Below are positions 9,139 to 18,186 of a stretch of 42,681 nucleotides of DNA, in pieces. The stretch comes from a virus: positions 1-42,681 of IMG/VR virus record IMGVR_UViG_3300042691_042880; one strand, written 5' to 3'. The translations under genes were made by a program, and so were the position numbers. Numbering within the stretch: the first letter of the stretch is position 1; each line of letters opens with the position of its first letter. The notes beneath the pieces were generated by a model. The model had not been told where the DNA came from. It saw nothing but the letters and a program-made list of their open reading frames with translations, and made no database searches.

Positions 9139-9564
9139 ATGAAATTTATGCAAGTTGAAAACAATGTAATTACAAACATCATTTTATGTAATCAAGAATT
9201 CGCTTCACAAATTGGAGCTATTCCCTTTGTAGAAGGTGCTGATATCGGAGATATTTGGGACGGTGAAAAGTTTGTAAAACCTATTAAACATGTTGATATT
9301 GCTCAAGTTATAAACAATAGACTCGAATCTTTTCAAAATAAAGCTCCTGAAATGTTGCGAGAATTGTATGTTGCCAATACTTTAGCTGGTATTACGACGG
9401 CTCAGTCTGATCAAATGTTTGATGATTTCCAAGATGTTCTTCAAAGGATTAGAGAAGGTGCATGGCCTACAGCCGTTTTTAGACTTCAACAAAAAACTCC
9501 GCAAGGGTTTGTAACTCAAGAACTTATAAATACGTGGATAGCTAAAATACAAGCATATCTTTAA
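9139..9564 (+). CDS. Putative tail-fibre assembly chaperone (Tfa-like)
   Basis: A 141-residue protein directly after the glycine-rich fibre. The start at 9139 is chosen over an upstream in-frame codon because AGGAGG lies at 9129-9134. The N-terminal half (NNVITNIILC, then IGDIWDGEKFVKP) has the look of tail-fibre assembly proteins, which cap and fold the receptor-binding tip. The C-terminal helices resemble the end of the protein at 4471-5184. Promoter copy 2 lies just downstream. The chaperone role is inferred from position and the IWDGE segment. Confidence 0.6.
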   Translation: MKFMQVENNVITNIILCNQEFASQIGAIPFVEGADIGDIWDGEKFVKPIKHVDIAQVINNRLESFQNKAPEMLRELYVANTLAGITTAQSDQMFDDFQDVLQRIREGAWPTAVFRLQQKTPQGFVTQELINTWIAKIQAYL

Positions 9565-9583
9565 CCATATTTCAAGGTGTTAG

Positions 9584-9601
9584 AAATAACGCCATTATAT
9601 A
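9584..9601 (+). promoter_or_regulatory. Late phage promoter motif, copy 2
   Basis: AAATAACGCCATTATATA stands in the 57-bp gap between the fibre chaperone and the next gene, 21 bp before an ATG that has AGGAG at 9612-9616. It shares the full core with the other three sites. Position and recurrence support a promoter for the tail-tube block. Confidence 0.7.
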
Positions 9602-9621
9602 CGTAACCAACAGGAGATGTT

Positions 9622-9954
9622 ATGGATAAGAAAACCGCAAAAATGGACATGCTCAAAGAACTTTCTAAAGAGATGTCAGATGACCAGTATTCCCCGCTTG
9701 CTGAAAAACTTAAAGGCAAAAAGCTCCAAAAAGTATCAGTTATGTCTGATTCTAAAGAAGGGCTTAAAAAAGGTCTTTCTAAAGCTGAAGAGCTTTTAAA
9801 AATGAAAGGCTATGGAGATAGCGAAGAAGAATCAGAAGAAGGCGAAGAAGAGGAAAGCGAAGAAGAAGCTTCCGAAGTTCCTGAAATGCCTGAAATGTCA
9901 GAAGAGCAAATGCGTCAAATGTTGGAAATGTTAAAAGCAAAACTAGGGGAGTAG
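9622..9954 (+). CDS. Acidic, Met/Glu-rich small protein; scaffold-like or assembly factor
   Basis: A 110-residue protein. The first 60 residues are lysine-rich, followed by a tract of almost only Glu and Ser around residues 67-85 (SEEESEEGEEEESEEEASE), then a Met/Glu helix with repeated PEMPEMSEEQMRQM. It has no membrane segment. It is first in the block driven by promoter copy 2 and sits directly before tail tubular protein A. The acidic, coiled, low-complexity make-up fits a scaffold or a charged packing protein, but no family was recognised. Confidence 0.45.
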   Translation: MDKKTAKMDMLKELSKEMSDDQYSPLAEKLKGKKLQKVSVMSDSKEGLKKGLSKAEELLKMKGYGDSEEESEEGEEEESEEEASEVPEMPEMSEEQMRQMLEMLKAKLGE

Positions 9955-9958
9955 TCCC

Positions 9959-11161
9959 ATGTCATCAATTTTAAAAACTGATGCTCTAATCAAAACCATT
10001 AGAAGAAGAGGATTTATCCCAAGAAGTCAAGAGACTTTTACGGATGAAGATTTTCTTGAAATGGCTACAGAAGAGATCAATATTGGTCTTGTTCCATTAA
10101 TCCAAAGAATGCATGAAGAGCATTTAGTTTATGATATTGATGTAACACTTGTTCAAGGTAAGCTTAAGTATCCCATTCCATCTCGTGCTCACGGCGATAA
10201 AATCCGTGATGTTGCATTTGTTGATGAGTCTGGAAACGTTTATGAAATGTTTCGCTACTCTCTTGATGATTTAAGCGAGTTTGCCAACGCTTACAGCAGA
10301 GTCGTTAACAGAGGATTTTATCTTCAAAATAACGACATTATCTTAACAAGCTCTGAGTATAATGTTGGCTCAAAGTTAAGAATCTCTTTTTATATGCGTC
10401 CAAATGTTCTGGTTCTTCCGGAAAAAACTGGACAGATTCTCCAAACTATTACAGAATGGCAAACAGATTTTTTATCTCCTGTTTCTGGAAGCGTTTCTTC
10501 TATAGCAATTGGAAATCCTAGCATTATTCAAACATCACAGCCACACGGCTTAAAAAACGGTGAGTCAGTTTCTTTCTCGGGAACAGATTCTACTCCGGTT
10601 TTATCAAATCAAAACTACGTAGTGTCTGTTATCGACGCTACAACTTTTTCCATTCCTGTTGAAGTTACGACCGCAGGAACTACTGGAAGCTTTACTAAAG
10701 TTATAGAAGTTGTCACTTTAAACTTCTCTAAACTTCCTAGAAATTTTTCCCAACAGTTAAAATACGACGTAATTCAAAATATTAGCCCTAACAAAATAGT
10801 GCATTATGATATACCTTGTAACTCTATTAACAATTCTACCAATTCCATGTCTTTTGAACTTAGTAGGATTCCTGATGCAGTTAATGGGTATTATATTTGT
10901 CAGGCTGAGCAGTCTTGTGTTCCTAATATTCCTACGGAGCTTCATCCTATTCTCGCTCAGCGTGTTGCTGTTGCTTGTTTGGAAGCTATGGGAGACGAGC
11001 AAAACAAACAATCAGCGGAAAGAAAACTAATGCAAATGGAGAGAGATGCTGGAACATTTCTTGACAACCGTGTTGAAGGTGCCCAAGAAAAGATACGTTC
11101 AAGACACTCTCCTCTCGCTCAAACTTTAAACGGCTTAGGTAGAAGAAACCGACGCTGGTAA
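9959..11161 (+). CDS. Tail tubular protein A-like (gp11-like adapter)
   Basis: A 400-residue protein that resembles T7 gp11-type adapters, which form the ring connecting portal and nozzle. Support comes from the N-terminal segment (SILKTDALIKTIRRRGFIPR, then FLEMATEEINIGLVPLI and a YPIPSRAHGDKIRDVAF stretch), from the C-terminal helix (HPILAQRVAVACLEAMGDEQ with the following Met/Glu/Arg helix), and from its position just before a gp12-like gene. T7 gp11 is about 196 residues; this one is longer partly because of an inserted beta module at about 175-250 (GNPSIIQTSQPHGLKNGESV). GGGGAG lies 8 bp before the ATG. Confidence 0.75.
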   Translation: MSSILKTDALIKTIRRRGFIPRSQETFTDEDFLEMATEEINIGLVPLIQRMHEEHLVYDIDVTLVQGKLKYPIPSRAHGDKIRDVAFVDESGNVYEMFRYSLDDLSEFANAYSRVVNRGFYLQNNDIILTSSEYNVGSKLRISFYMRPNVLVLPEKTGQILQTITEWQTDFLSPVSGSVSSIAIGNPSIIQTSQPHGLKNGESVSFSGTDSTPVLSNQNYVVSVIDATTFSIPVEVTTAGTTGSFTKVIEVVTLNFSKLPRNFSQQLKYDVIQNISPNKIVHYDIPCNSINNSTNSMSFELSRIPDAVNGYYICQAEQSCVPNIPTELHPILAQRVAVACLEAMGDEQNKQSAERKLMQMERDAGTFLDNRVEGAQEKIRSRHSPLAQTLNGLGRRNRRW

Positions 11162-11175
11162 AAAGGATATAGATA

Positions 11176-14100
11176 ATGGCTGTGTTAACGAGTTCTAGAG
11201 GATTAATTGTTTTGCCTTCGGAGCTAACAATTCCCGATGGTGGACTCTCAGTTGCTGACAATGTCGTTATTGACGCAGATAACGTTATTGAGCAGCGTAG
11301 AGGCTTTGGTGAATTTGGATCAGCTACAACTGGTGATGCAATGCATAAGCAGCTTCTTACTTATAAAGGAAGAGTGCTTCGTCATTATGCCAATAAAATA
11401 GATTTTGATTCAACTGGTCAAGGTGCATTCCTCACTTTCTCGGGAAATTACGTAGAAACTATTTTAGGCTTAAGAATTAAATATGCCGAATCTAACGGTA
11501 ACTTATACTTCACAACTTCTAGCGGAATTAAAAAAGTGGCGGCTCTTACAGCTTCCGACTTAACTACAGCAGCTAATTATATTACCAATGCTGGAGGAAT
11601 TAAAGCTACAGGACTTGAGGGTAAAATTAAGCCAATTAACAGCGGCTGGCTTCCTTCTCAATCGAAAGTAGCTTATAGACTTACTTGGAATACTAGAGAT
11701 ATTAATAGTAACGTTATTCAGGGAACTCCAAGTTCTCGTTTAGTTGTTACAAACACCTCACAAGATATAAATGTTGGCGAAACTTTTAAAGTTACAGTGC
11801 TGGCTTATGCGTCAATTACCGACTCTGAATACTTTGTTTTTGATACTCCTACAAATAAAATATTTGTTTGGTTTGATGTTTCAGGAACAGCGACCCAACC
11901 AGCGACAGCGGAAACTGTAGGAAGATTTCCAGTTAAAGTAAATATAAACTCCCTCACTACAAATAATGAAGTGGCTGCTGCCATTGCTAACGCACTTCTA
12001 GCAGTTACAGACATTGAAGTGGAAATTGCTACAAACGAAATCACAATAACAAATAGAGATAGTGGAGATGTTCTTGATGCTTCTCAAGGAAGTGTAGCCG
12101 CCTCTGATGTCCTTATTTCTAAAGTAACTGATGGACAAACAGCTTCAGGTACTCCAGCAAACGTAGAACTCTCTTTCACCATTCCTGAAGGAATTACTAC
12201 AGACTATTACTATGAAATTTATAGAACGGGAATATCAACAGTTTCTGTTGGCGTTACGTTAAATGATATTGACCCCGGAGATGAGTGTCAGAAGGTCTAT
12301 GAAGCTCCTATTTTAGCGGCTGACCTTGTTTCTGGCTCTATCACATTTGAAGATATTACTCCCGACACTTTTAGAGAAGGTGGAGCATTTCTCTACACTA
12401 ACCCCGTTTCAGGTAGAGGAATTCTTTCAGCTAATGAAGCTCCTCCAATAGCTACAGACATTGCTCTTTTTAAAGGTAGTACATTCTACTCAAACACTAA
12501 AGAGCGCCATAAAAAACAATTTAATTTATTATCGGTAACTGACTTTATTTCAGGTTCTTCAAAGTTATATATTGGAAATTCTCAAACAACAAGAGAATAC
12601 ACATTTGTAGGAGTTCCCGAGATTACAGATATAACTGTAAAAATCAAATCTCAAACGCTAGGAAATTCTTACATTATTCTTAATTCTGCGCAAGATGAGA
12701 GAGTTTACAAAGTCTGGATTGATAAAGGACTTATAACGCATAATTTTGACGCAATAGGTGATGTAAATAATGCTTTAGATACTATTACAGTCCCTTTCCA
12801 TGGATTTGGCGAACTTGAGCAAATTAAATTCTCCGGAACCGTTCCAACAGGATTAACTGCTGGAGTTACTTATTACGCTTATAACGTAACAGGAAGTACT
12901 TTTCAGGTAAGTGCGACAAATATTGCTCCTTCTGCCATTAATATTACTGGAGTAGTCGGAACTTGTACTGTTACACACACTCCACAAGAGCCTGTAGTGG
13001 CTAATACGCTGTCTTTACGTGTAGCCCTTGAAACATATCCAAATACTTTACAAGGATCAAAAGACGCTCTAATAGATGCCTTTTTTGACGTATTAGACTT
13101 TATTCCTACAGACTTCTCAGCAAGTGTTGTAAGAATTCAAGTTGACAATAACGGAAATACCTCAAATCCAACACAATCGACTCCGGCTACAGGATGGACA
13201 GTTTCGGTCTTTCAAGAAGGCGACGGAGAAGATGCGGTAGCTAATGAAGTGCTTTTATCAGGACTTGCTTCAGTTGGTCAATCAGTTGAAGAAACTGCAC
13301 GAAGCTTAGAGCGAGTTATTAACAAAGACCCCGATTCTCCAGTAAACGCTTATTATTTATCTGGCCCAACGGATTTACCTGGTATTCTTCTTTTAGAAGC
13401 TAGAGACATTGTTGATGATCAATTCTTTGTTTCTGTAAGCGATTCTAGTTTATCTTCTAAATTTAATCCCGAAGCTCCTGTTGCGGCTATCATTACAAGC
13501 ATTACCATAACTGGAAATCTGTTTACTACATCAACTCCTCACGGATTTTTTGTAGGTCAAGAAGTTTACATAAATGATAATATTGGAACCCCTACTTTAA
13601 TTTCAGGAAAATATAAAATTGCCACTACTCCAGCAGTAAATACTTTTACTTTAGTTGGGTTAGTTATTGATACAAACCAATCTCCAATAACTGGTATTGC
13701 CTGTGCTACTACAGTAAGCTCAGATAATGCAGTTAACCCAAATAGAATTTATTACAGTAAAACATTTCAACCAGAAAGTGTGCCTTTAGTTAATTTTATT
13801 GATATTGGTCCAAAAGACTTTCCAATTGAAAGGATTCTTCCGCTAAGAGATTCACTTATCATTTTAAAGACTGATGGAGTGTATGTTTTAACTGGCTCAG
13901 AAACCGCAGGATTTTCAGTAAGACTTTCTGATTCATCAGCTATCATTGTGGCACCAGATTCTGCTGTTGTTTTAAATAACCTCGTTTATGCTTTAACAAC
14001 TCAAGGTGTTGTATCGGTCTCTGAAACTGGTGTATCTATCATCTCTAGAAACATTGAAAACAAAATACAAGAAGTGGTAAATTCTAAGTTTAACTATAAA

Positions 14101-15234
14101 TACAATATATTTAGTGTAGCTTCTGAATCTGACAGAGCTTTTATCATGTTTATGCCAACAAGAACTATTGATACTAACGCTACTCAAGCATATAGATACA
14201 ATACGTTTACTAGAGCATGGACAAGATGGACTAAGCCAGCTACTTGCGGTGTTATCAATCCTGCTGTAGATAAGATTTATTTAGGTTCTGGAGAAGCGTC
14301 TCGTCCATATGTTTTACAAGAAAGAAAGAATCTAGAAAGACAAGATTATGCTGATAGAGACTTTGAGCTGTCATTCCCGTCTTCTGCGTTCTCTGACACA
14401 ACTTACACAATTTCTTCTACAGCTCAAGTTGAAGCTGGAGATGTTATTGTTCAAGAGCAGTATTTAGATGTTCCAAAGTTTAATAGATTCTTAAAAAAGC
14501 TAGATAGAGATCAGCTTATTTCTAACGATTATTTCAGTACACTTCAAGCCACTATTGGAGATAATTTAGCCCAAAAATTAATAGCTCTTACTAATAAGCT
14601 TGACACAGACTTAAATCCTTTTGTTATGCCAATTCCTAGTGGAATTAATACAGCTACTAATATCAGAGATGGCTTTAACGCATTAGTGAATGCACTAAAT
14701 TCACCGTCTTCTGGAACAGCTTTTAAAAACTACAAAAGAGTTACGGAACTTTTAGTTTATGAAACTCTTATATTGGCAGTTGACAGAAGAAATAACACAA
14801 TAACCTCTAATTTAATTACATGGTTTTTAGAAGGCTCTTTTAGACTTTATAAAGCTATTAAATGTGATGTTGAATATGCTCCCCAGCATTTCGGAAAACC
14901 TGAAGCAACTAAGCAAATTAATCAAGGTACGTTCATTTTTGACCAAAATAACTTTTGGGGTGGAATTGTTGGCTATTCTTCGGATAGATCAGCAGATTTC
15001 GTTCTTTATCCATTTTCTGAGAAAGGACCTGGATATTGGGGAGGATTTAGTTGGGCGAATGCTATTTACGGAGGAGGAGGGAATGAGGTTCCTGTTAGAA
15101 CTTTAGTTCCTCAAAATAAGCAGCGTTGTAGATATTTACATGTTAAGTTTCAGCATATAAACGCTAGAGAAAAGTGGAGACTTCTTGGAGTAAGTTTAGA
15201 GCCAAGAGAAGTAAGTCCAAGAGGGTACAGATAA
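11176..15234 (+). CDS. Tail tubular protein B-like (gp12-like nozzle)
   Basis: A 1352-residue virion protein, longer than T7 gp12 (about 794). The opening (LPSELTIPDGGLSVADNVVI, then NVIEQRRGFGEFG) is characteristic of nozzle proteins, and a propeller-type segment is visible around 875-1010 (NRIYYSKTFQPESVPLVNF, then RDSLIILKTDGVYVLTGSE). Inserted modules explain much of the extra length: one near 211-318 resembling the protein at 5998, and two HGF-type beta modules near 531-601 and 769-849. The C-terminus (YLHVKFQHINAREKWRLLGV) fits the family. It forms the lower tail tube with the neighbouring protein A. AAAGGATA precedes the ATG. Confidence 0.8.
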   Translation: MAVLTSSRGLIVLPSELTIPDGGLSVADNVVIDADNVIEQRRGFGEFGSATTGDAMHKQLLTYKGRVLRHYANKIDFDSTGQGAFLTFSGNYVETILGLRIKYAESNGNLYFTTSSGIKKVAALTASDLTTAANYITNAGGIKATGLEGKIKPINSGWLPSQSKVAYRLTWNTRDINSNVIQGTPSSRLVVTNTSQDINVGETFKVTVLAYASITDSEYFVFDTPTNKIFVWFDVSGTATQPATAETVGRFPVKVNINSLTTNNEVAAAIANALLAVTDIEVEIATNEITITNRDSGDVLDASQGSVAASDVLISKVTDGQTASGTPANVELSFTIPEGITTDYYYEIYRTGISTVSVGVTLNDIDPGDECQKVYEAPILAADLVSGSITFEDITPDTFREGGAFLYTNPVSGRGILSANEAPPIATDIALFKGSTFYSNTKERHKKQFNLLSVTDFISGSSKLYIGNSQTTREYTFVGVPEITDITVKIKSQTLGNSYIILNSAQDERVYKVWIDKGLITHNFDAIGDVNNALDTITVPFHGFGELEQIKFSGTVPTGLTAGVTYYAYNVTGSTFQVSATNIAPSAINITGVVGTCTVTHTPQEPVVANTLSLRVALETYPNTLQGSKDALIDAFFDVLDFIPTDFSASVVRIQVDNNGNTSNPTQSTPATGWTVSVFQEGDGEDAVANEVLLSGLASVGQSVEETARSLERVINKDPDSPVNAYYLSGPTDLPGILLLEARDIVDDQFFVSVSDSSLSSKFNPEAPVAAIITSITITGNLFTTSTPHGFFVGQEVYINDNIGTPTLISGKYKIATTPAVNTFTLVGLVIDTNQSPITGIACATTVSSDNAVNPNRIYYSKTFQPESVPLVNFIDIGPKDFPIERILPLRDSLIILKTDGVYVLTGSETAGFSVRLSDSSAIIVAPDSAVVLNNLVYALTTQGVVSVSETGVSIISRNIENKIQEVVNSKFNYKYNIFSVASESDRAFIMFMPTRTIDTNATQAYRYNTFTRAWTRWTKPATCGVINPAVDKIYLGSGEASRPYVLQERKNLERQDYADRDFELSFPSSAFSDTTYTISSTAQVEAGDVIVQEQYLDVPKFNRFLKKLDRDQLISNDYFSTLQATIGDNLAQKLIALTNKLDTDLNPFVMPIPSGINTATNIRDGFNALVNALNSPSSGTAFKNYKRVTELLVYETLILAVDRRNNTITSNLITWFLEGSFRLYKAIKCDVEYAPQHFGKPEATKQINQGTFIFDQNNFWGGIVGYSSDRSADFVLYPFSEKGPGYWGGFSWANAIYGGGGNEVPVRTLVPQNKQRCRYLHVKFQHINAREKWRLLGVSLEPREVSPRGYR

Positions 15235-15644
15235 TGCCTAAAGTATCAACAACTCGAAGAATTGTTCCCGAGGATTTCGCTCCAGATATGCAGGACACAG
15301 CATCTAAGATTGCTGGTCCTGTTAACGATTTCTCTGATGAAATTATTCAAGTAATAAACGGCTCACTTGACTTTGATAACTTGGCCAGAAGAATGATTAC
15401 GTTAGATGTAACTGTTGATGCTAACGGAAAGCCTACAACTCAGCTTAAATTGGCTACAGGTCTCGGATTTGTTTCGATGATCCATATTGGGAAAGTTTTC
15501 AATAAATCTAATAACGTAGCTAGACTAACTTCCGCTCCTTATGTCGATTGGACATATATTGGAGGAGGTTTTGTTACTGTTAACTATTTCCTCGGTTTAA
15601 CTGCTGGGACTAAGTACTCAATTACGTTAGAAATTGTGCAATAG
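15234..15644 (+). CDS. Small virion-associated protein of unknown function
   Basis: A 136-residue protein. The start at 15234 is preferred because it forms a TAATG overlap with the stop of the nozzle gene and follows GAGGGTA. The sequence opens basic (PKVSTTRRIVPEDFAPDMQ), continues with a helix (ASKIAGPVNDFSDEIIQVIN), and ends in a beta domain with aromatic residues (DWTYIGGGFVTVNYFLGL). Similar small proteins follow nozzle genes in other podoviruses; a structural role is inferred from the place. It is the last gene before the large intergenic region. Confidence 0.5.
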   Translation: MPKVSTTRRIVPEDFAPDMQDTASKIAGPVNDFSDEIIQVINGSLDFDNLARRMITLDVTVDANGKPTTQLKLATGLGFVSMIHIGKVFNKSNNVARLTSAPYVDWTYIGGGFVTVNYFLGLTAGTKYSITLEIVQ

Positions 15645-15682
15645 AAGGGGCCGAACTCATTTGCCCTTGAAAACAATTTTTT
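15645..15682 (+). terminator. Possible rho-independent terminator after the tail-tube block
   Basis: AAGGGGC at 15645-15651 pairs with GCCCTT at 15663-15668 with one bulged G, and a run of six T follows at 15677-15682. The T run is eight bases away from the stem, farther than usual, so this is a weak candidate. Confidence 0.3.
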
Positions 15683-15795
15683 AGAGGAAGAGCCAATTTT
15701 TACGTTACGTAACCGCTAAAATTGTGATACCGTAGTGTTAGGAGACACCAGCTTAATTCGCCACTATCCTTACGGGTGGCTCATAACGCTAAAAC

Positions 15796-15824
15796 ATAAT
15801 ACAAATATTATATCATATTTTTTT
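15796..15824 (+). terminator. AT-rich hairpin followed by seven T, possible terminator
   Basis: ATAATA (15796-15801), loop CAAA and TATTAT (15806-15811) form a perfect six-pair stem, and TTTTTTT lies at 15818-15824. It stands upstream of promoter copy 3, where a terminator separating two late blocks would be useful. The stem holds only A-T pairs, so its strength is doubtful; an unwinding element is an alternative. Confidence 0.35.
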
Positions 15825-15872
15825 CACTTTGTCAACACTTGCCTAAATTGTCGTAATTACTGAAAACCTCTG

Positions 15873-15890
15873 TAATAACGCCATTATATA
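15873..15890 (+). promoter_or_regulatory. Late phage promoter motif, copy 3
   Basis: TAATAACGCCATTATATA is the copy most like T7-type promoters (TAATACG at the front, TATA at the end). It lies in non-coding DNA 22 bp before the ATG of the first internal-virion gene, with no other obvious start signal between. Confidence 0.72.
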
Positions 15891-15912
15891 ATGATAAAAA
15901 GGGTTTAAGCAC

Positions 15913-18186
15913 ATGGCGATAAATTTAAACAATAACCAAGATGATCAGAACGCTCAAGGGATGAACCAAGCGTTAACTAATCAAGCTCAGCCGCAACAAG
16001 ACAATAACAGCCAGCAGCCTCAGCAGTTATCTACTTCTGCTCCTATGTCTTCTACTCCAGCAGCTCCTGCTTCTGCTCCTACGCCAACTCAACAAGGTAA
16101 AGCTCCTGCATCTTCAGGAAATTTCACTAATTTAAAGACTTATCTCAATGCAAATAGTGGAAATCGTGTTGGTCAAGCTGTAAACCAGCGTATGCAAAAT
16201 ACTGCAACAGGTGCTCAAAAGTCAATTAATCAAGCTTCTACAGCCTTTGGTCAAAAACTAGAGCAAGGTTCTTTAAAAAACATGGGAACCGCTGTTCAAG
16301 AAGTTGGGGATATTTCTAACGCTGCTAGACAAGTTACGTACCAAAAGCCAGCAAACGTTACCCCACAAGCTACCCCTCAAGGTACAAAACCGAATAGAGA
16401 CTTTGCTTCCAGTGCTGTAGATTCTGCTAAAGCCAAGGCTGAGCTTATGGCTCAGAATCCTCTAACTCCTGAGCAATTAGCAGCACAGCCTCAAGCGGCT
16501 AATACTTCCAATACTACTCCCGAGGTAGGAGGAGTACTAGGAACTCCAGCAGTTCCAGCAGCCGCACAAACTCCCGAGCCGACTAAAGCTCCGCAATTTT
16601 TATCTGACGATCAACAAAATAGATTTGCTGAAATTATTAACGCAAGATATCAAGGACCTCAGAATTTAAGAGATTCTGGGTTATATGACCCAGCTTTTGA
16701 AAGAGTTAGTAAAGCTCAAGATAGACTTAACCAAGCTCAAACTGCTCAAGGAAGAGAAGGTCTTTTAAGAGACACTTTCGGAAATAGAGCATATAATCAA
16801 GGACAAAATAAACTTGATTCAATTATTTTAAATGCTGATCAAGGTGCAGTTCAAAACTTACTGGCTAAAAAAGACCAAATTGGAAATCTTCAAAATAATT
16901 TAACAACCGCTCAAAATCAAGCTCAAAACTTGTCAACTCAAAGAGCTGCTGATATTTCAAATATTCAAGAACAAGCCCGAACTTCGTTTAATACACAAAG
17001 AGAAGCGGAACTTGCAGCAACTGATGAGAGACTAGCTTCCGTTGTTAATGATTGGGATAAGCTTCCTGAGTATTATAAACAAATTATTCGTGATAACCCA
17101 ACAGGAACTTTAAATCTTTCTTCTGAAGAAGCAGCAATGCTTGGAATTGGTTCGGGAGCAGGACTTTATAATCTCGGCGAAGAAGCAATTAGAACAAACC
17201 AAGCAGAAAGAGATAGACTCGTTTCGTCAAATGAAGTTGCTCGTCAATTGGCACTTTCCCAACTTGCAGGACTTGACCAATCGAAGAGACTTTCAACAAA
17301 CACAAACTTTAGCGATTTAGACAGAGCAGGGACTCAAACTGCACTGGATGCTTTAGATGTTGCAGGAACTCAGCAAGCCTTAAAAGAAGCAGAAGCCAAC
17401 TTTAGAGATTCTGCATTAGGTGCTAACCTAACAGGAACAGGTTCTAAAAAGGTCTCTAGAGGAAATGCTTTTGGTAAAAAAACAAGTACGTATAATGCTT
17501 CAGTTGGTGGAAACGTTGCTGATATGCTCGCCCAAGCTGGCTATGACGTAAACGCCCAAGCGGGAGCTGGAATAGGTAACTCTCTCCTTCAAAATAAAGA
17601 TTTATTGGATAATTATTTAAATGCAACAAATACGAATAGATCAGTTGATGCTGAAATAGGTGGCTCGACTCTTGAATCTGGAGCTAAAGGTGCAGCAACA
17701 GGTGCGGCTATTGGTTCAGTTATTCCTGGAGCCGGAACGTTAGTTGGAGGCGCTTTAGGTGCAGTAGCAGGAGCGGCTCTTGGTTCCAATTCTACAGACA
17801 CTTTACAAATGGGTACCGATGTTGGAAATCAACTAGGGCAGCTAGGAATTCCCGGTGTAGGAGCATATAGTCAAGGCGTTCAAGACGTAAGAAACTTAGC
17901 AGGAAACGCTATTAGAGGCGTAGGAAATGCTTTAGGTGGGACACTTGGAAGCGGAATTGGGTCAATTGCTTCAGCAGTTGGTGGAATTGATACAGGGGCT
18001 ATGAAGGCTTATGGTAGTGCCATTGCAAAAGATTTAGCACTTCAAGACCTTCAAAACAAATATGCCAATTACTTAAAAGGACAAGGGTTTGAGAATCGTA
18101 CCAATGTTCAAGATAATGAGCAAACTCTATCAAGAACTGAAGGACTTAGAGCACTTTTAGCCAATATGGATAAGACTAACCGATGA
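15913..18186 (+). CDS. Internal virion (DNA ejection) protein
   Basis: A 757-residue protein. The first 100 residues are low-complexity Gln/Asn/Pro/Ala-rich. The middle (about 250-450) is helical, with many Q, N and E residues that could form coiled coils. A glycine-zipper segment at about 588-627 (GAAIGSVIPGAGTLVGGALG and following AVAGAALG) resembles membrane-inserting segments of ejection proteins. No enzyme motif was found. It is first in the block after promoter copy 3 and is followed by further Ala/Gln-rich proteins, as in the gp14-gp16 region of T7-like phages. Role inferred from order and composition. Confidence 0.6.
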   Translation: MAINLNNNQDDQNAQGMNQALTNQAQPQQDNNSQQPQQLSTSAPMSSTPAAPASAPTPTQQGKAPASSGNFTNLKTYLNANSGNRVGQAVNQRMQNTATGAQKSINQASTAFGQKLEQGSLKNMGTAVQEVGDISNAARQVTYQKPANVTPQATPQGTKPNRDFASSAVDSAKAKAELMAQNPLTPEQLAAQPQAANTSNTTPEVGGVLGTPAVPAAAQTPEPTKAPQFLSDDQQNRFAEIINARYQGPQNLRDSGLYDPAFERVSKAQDRLNQAQTAQGREGLLRDTFGNRAYNQGQNKLDSIILNADQGAVQNLLAKKDQIGNLQNNLTTAQNQAQNLSTQRAADISNIQEQARTSFNTQREAELAATDERLASVVNDWDKLPEYYKQIIRDNPTGTLNLSSEEAAMLGIGSGAGLYNLGEEAIRTNQAERDRLVSSNEVARQLALSQLAGLDQSKRLSTNTNFSDLDRAGTQTALDALDVAGTQQALKEAEANFRDSALGANLTGTGSKKVSRGNAFGKKTSTYNASVGGNVADMLAQAGYDVNAQAGAGIGNSLLQNKDLLDNYLNATNTNRSVDAEIGGSTLESGAKGAATGAAIGSVIPGAGTLVGGALGAVAGAALGSNSTDTLQMGTDVGNQLGQLGIPGVGAYSQGVQDVRNLAGNAIRGVGNALGGTLGSGIGSIASAVGGIDTGAMKAYGSAIAKDLALQDLQNKYANYLKGQGFENRTNVQDNEQTLSRTEGLRALLANMDKTNR

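Larger units (their letters stand above)
15645..15912 (+). other. 268-bp non-coding region with several hairpins and a promoter
   Basis: This is the only large gap in the window and no credible coding sequence fits it. Elements seen in order: a weak GC stem AAGGGGC/GCCCTT (15645-15668) followed by six T; a CAATTTT/AAAATTG stem (15694-15700 with 15718-15724) enclosing the palindrome GTTACGTAAC; a GCCAC/GTGGC stem (15760-15764 with 15776-15780); an AT hairpin with T7 tract (15796-15824); and promoter copy 3. It may combine termination of the tail-tube transcripts, a leader RNA and initiation of the ejection-protein block. An origin or packaging site cannot be excluded. Confidence 0.6.

Noticed and set aside
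8243-9182. Long open frames on both strands across the glycine-rich fibre domain
   Set aside because: They are by-products of GGN-rich codons of the fibre gene; their products are low-complexity Arg/Trp/His-rich and have no SD.
15704-15713. Perfect palindrome GTTACGTAAC as an operator or integration core
   Set aside because: Only one such site was noticed and no repressor or integrase gene was recognised; it is reported only as part of the hairpin region.
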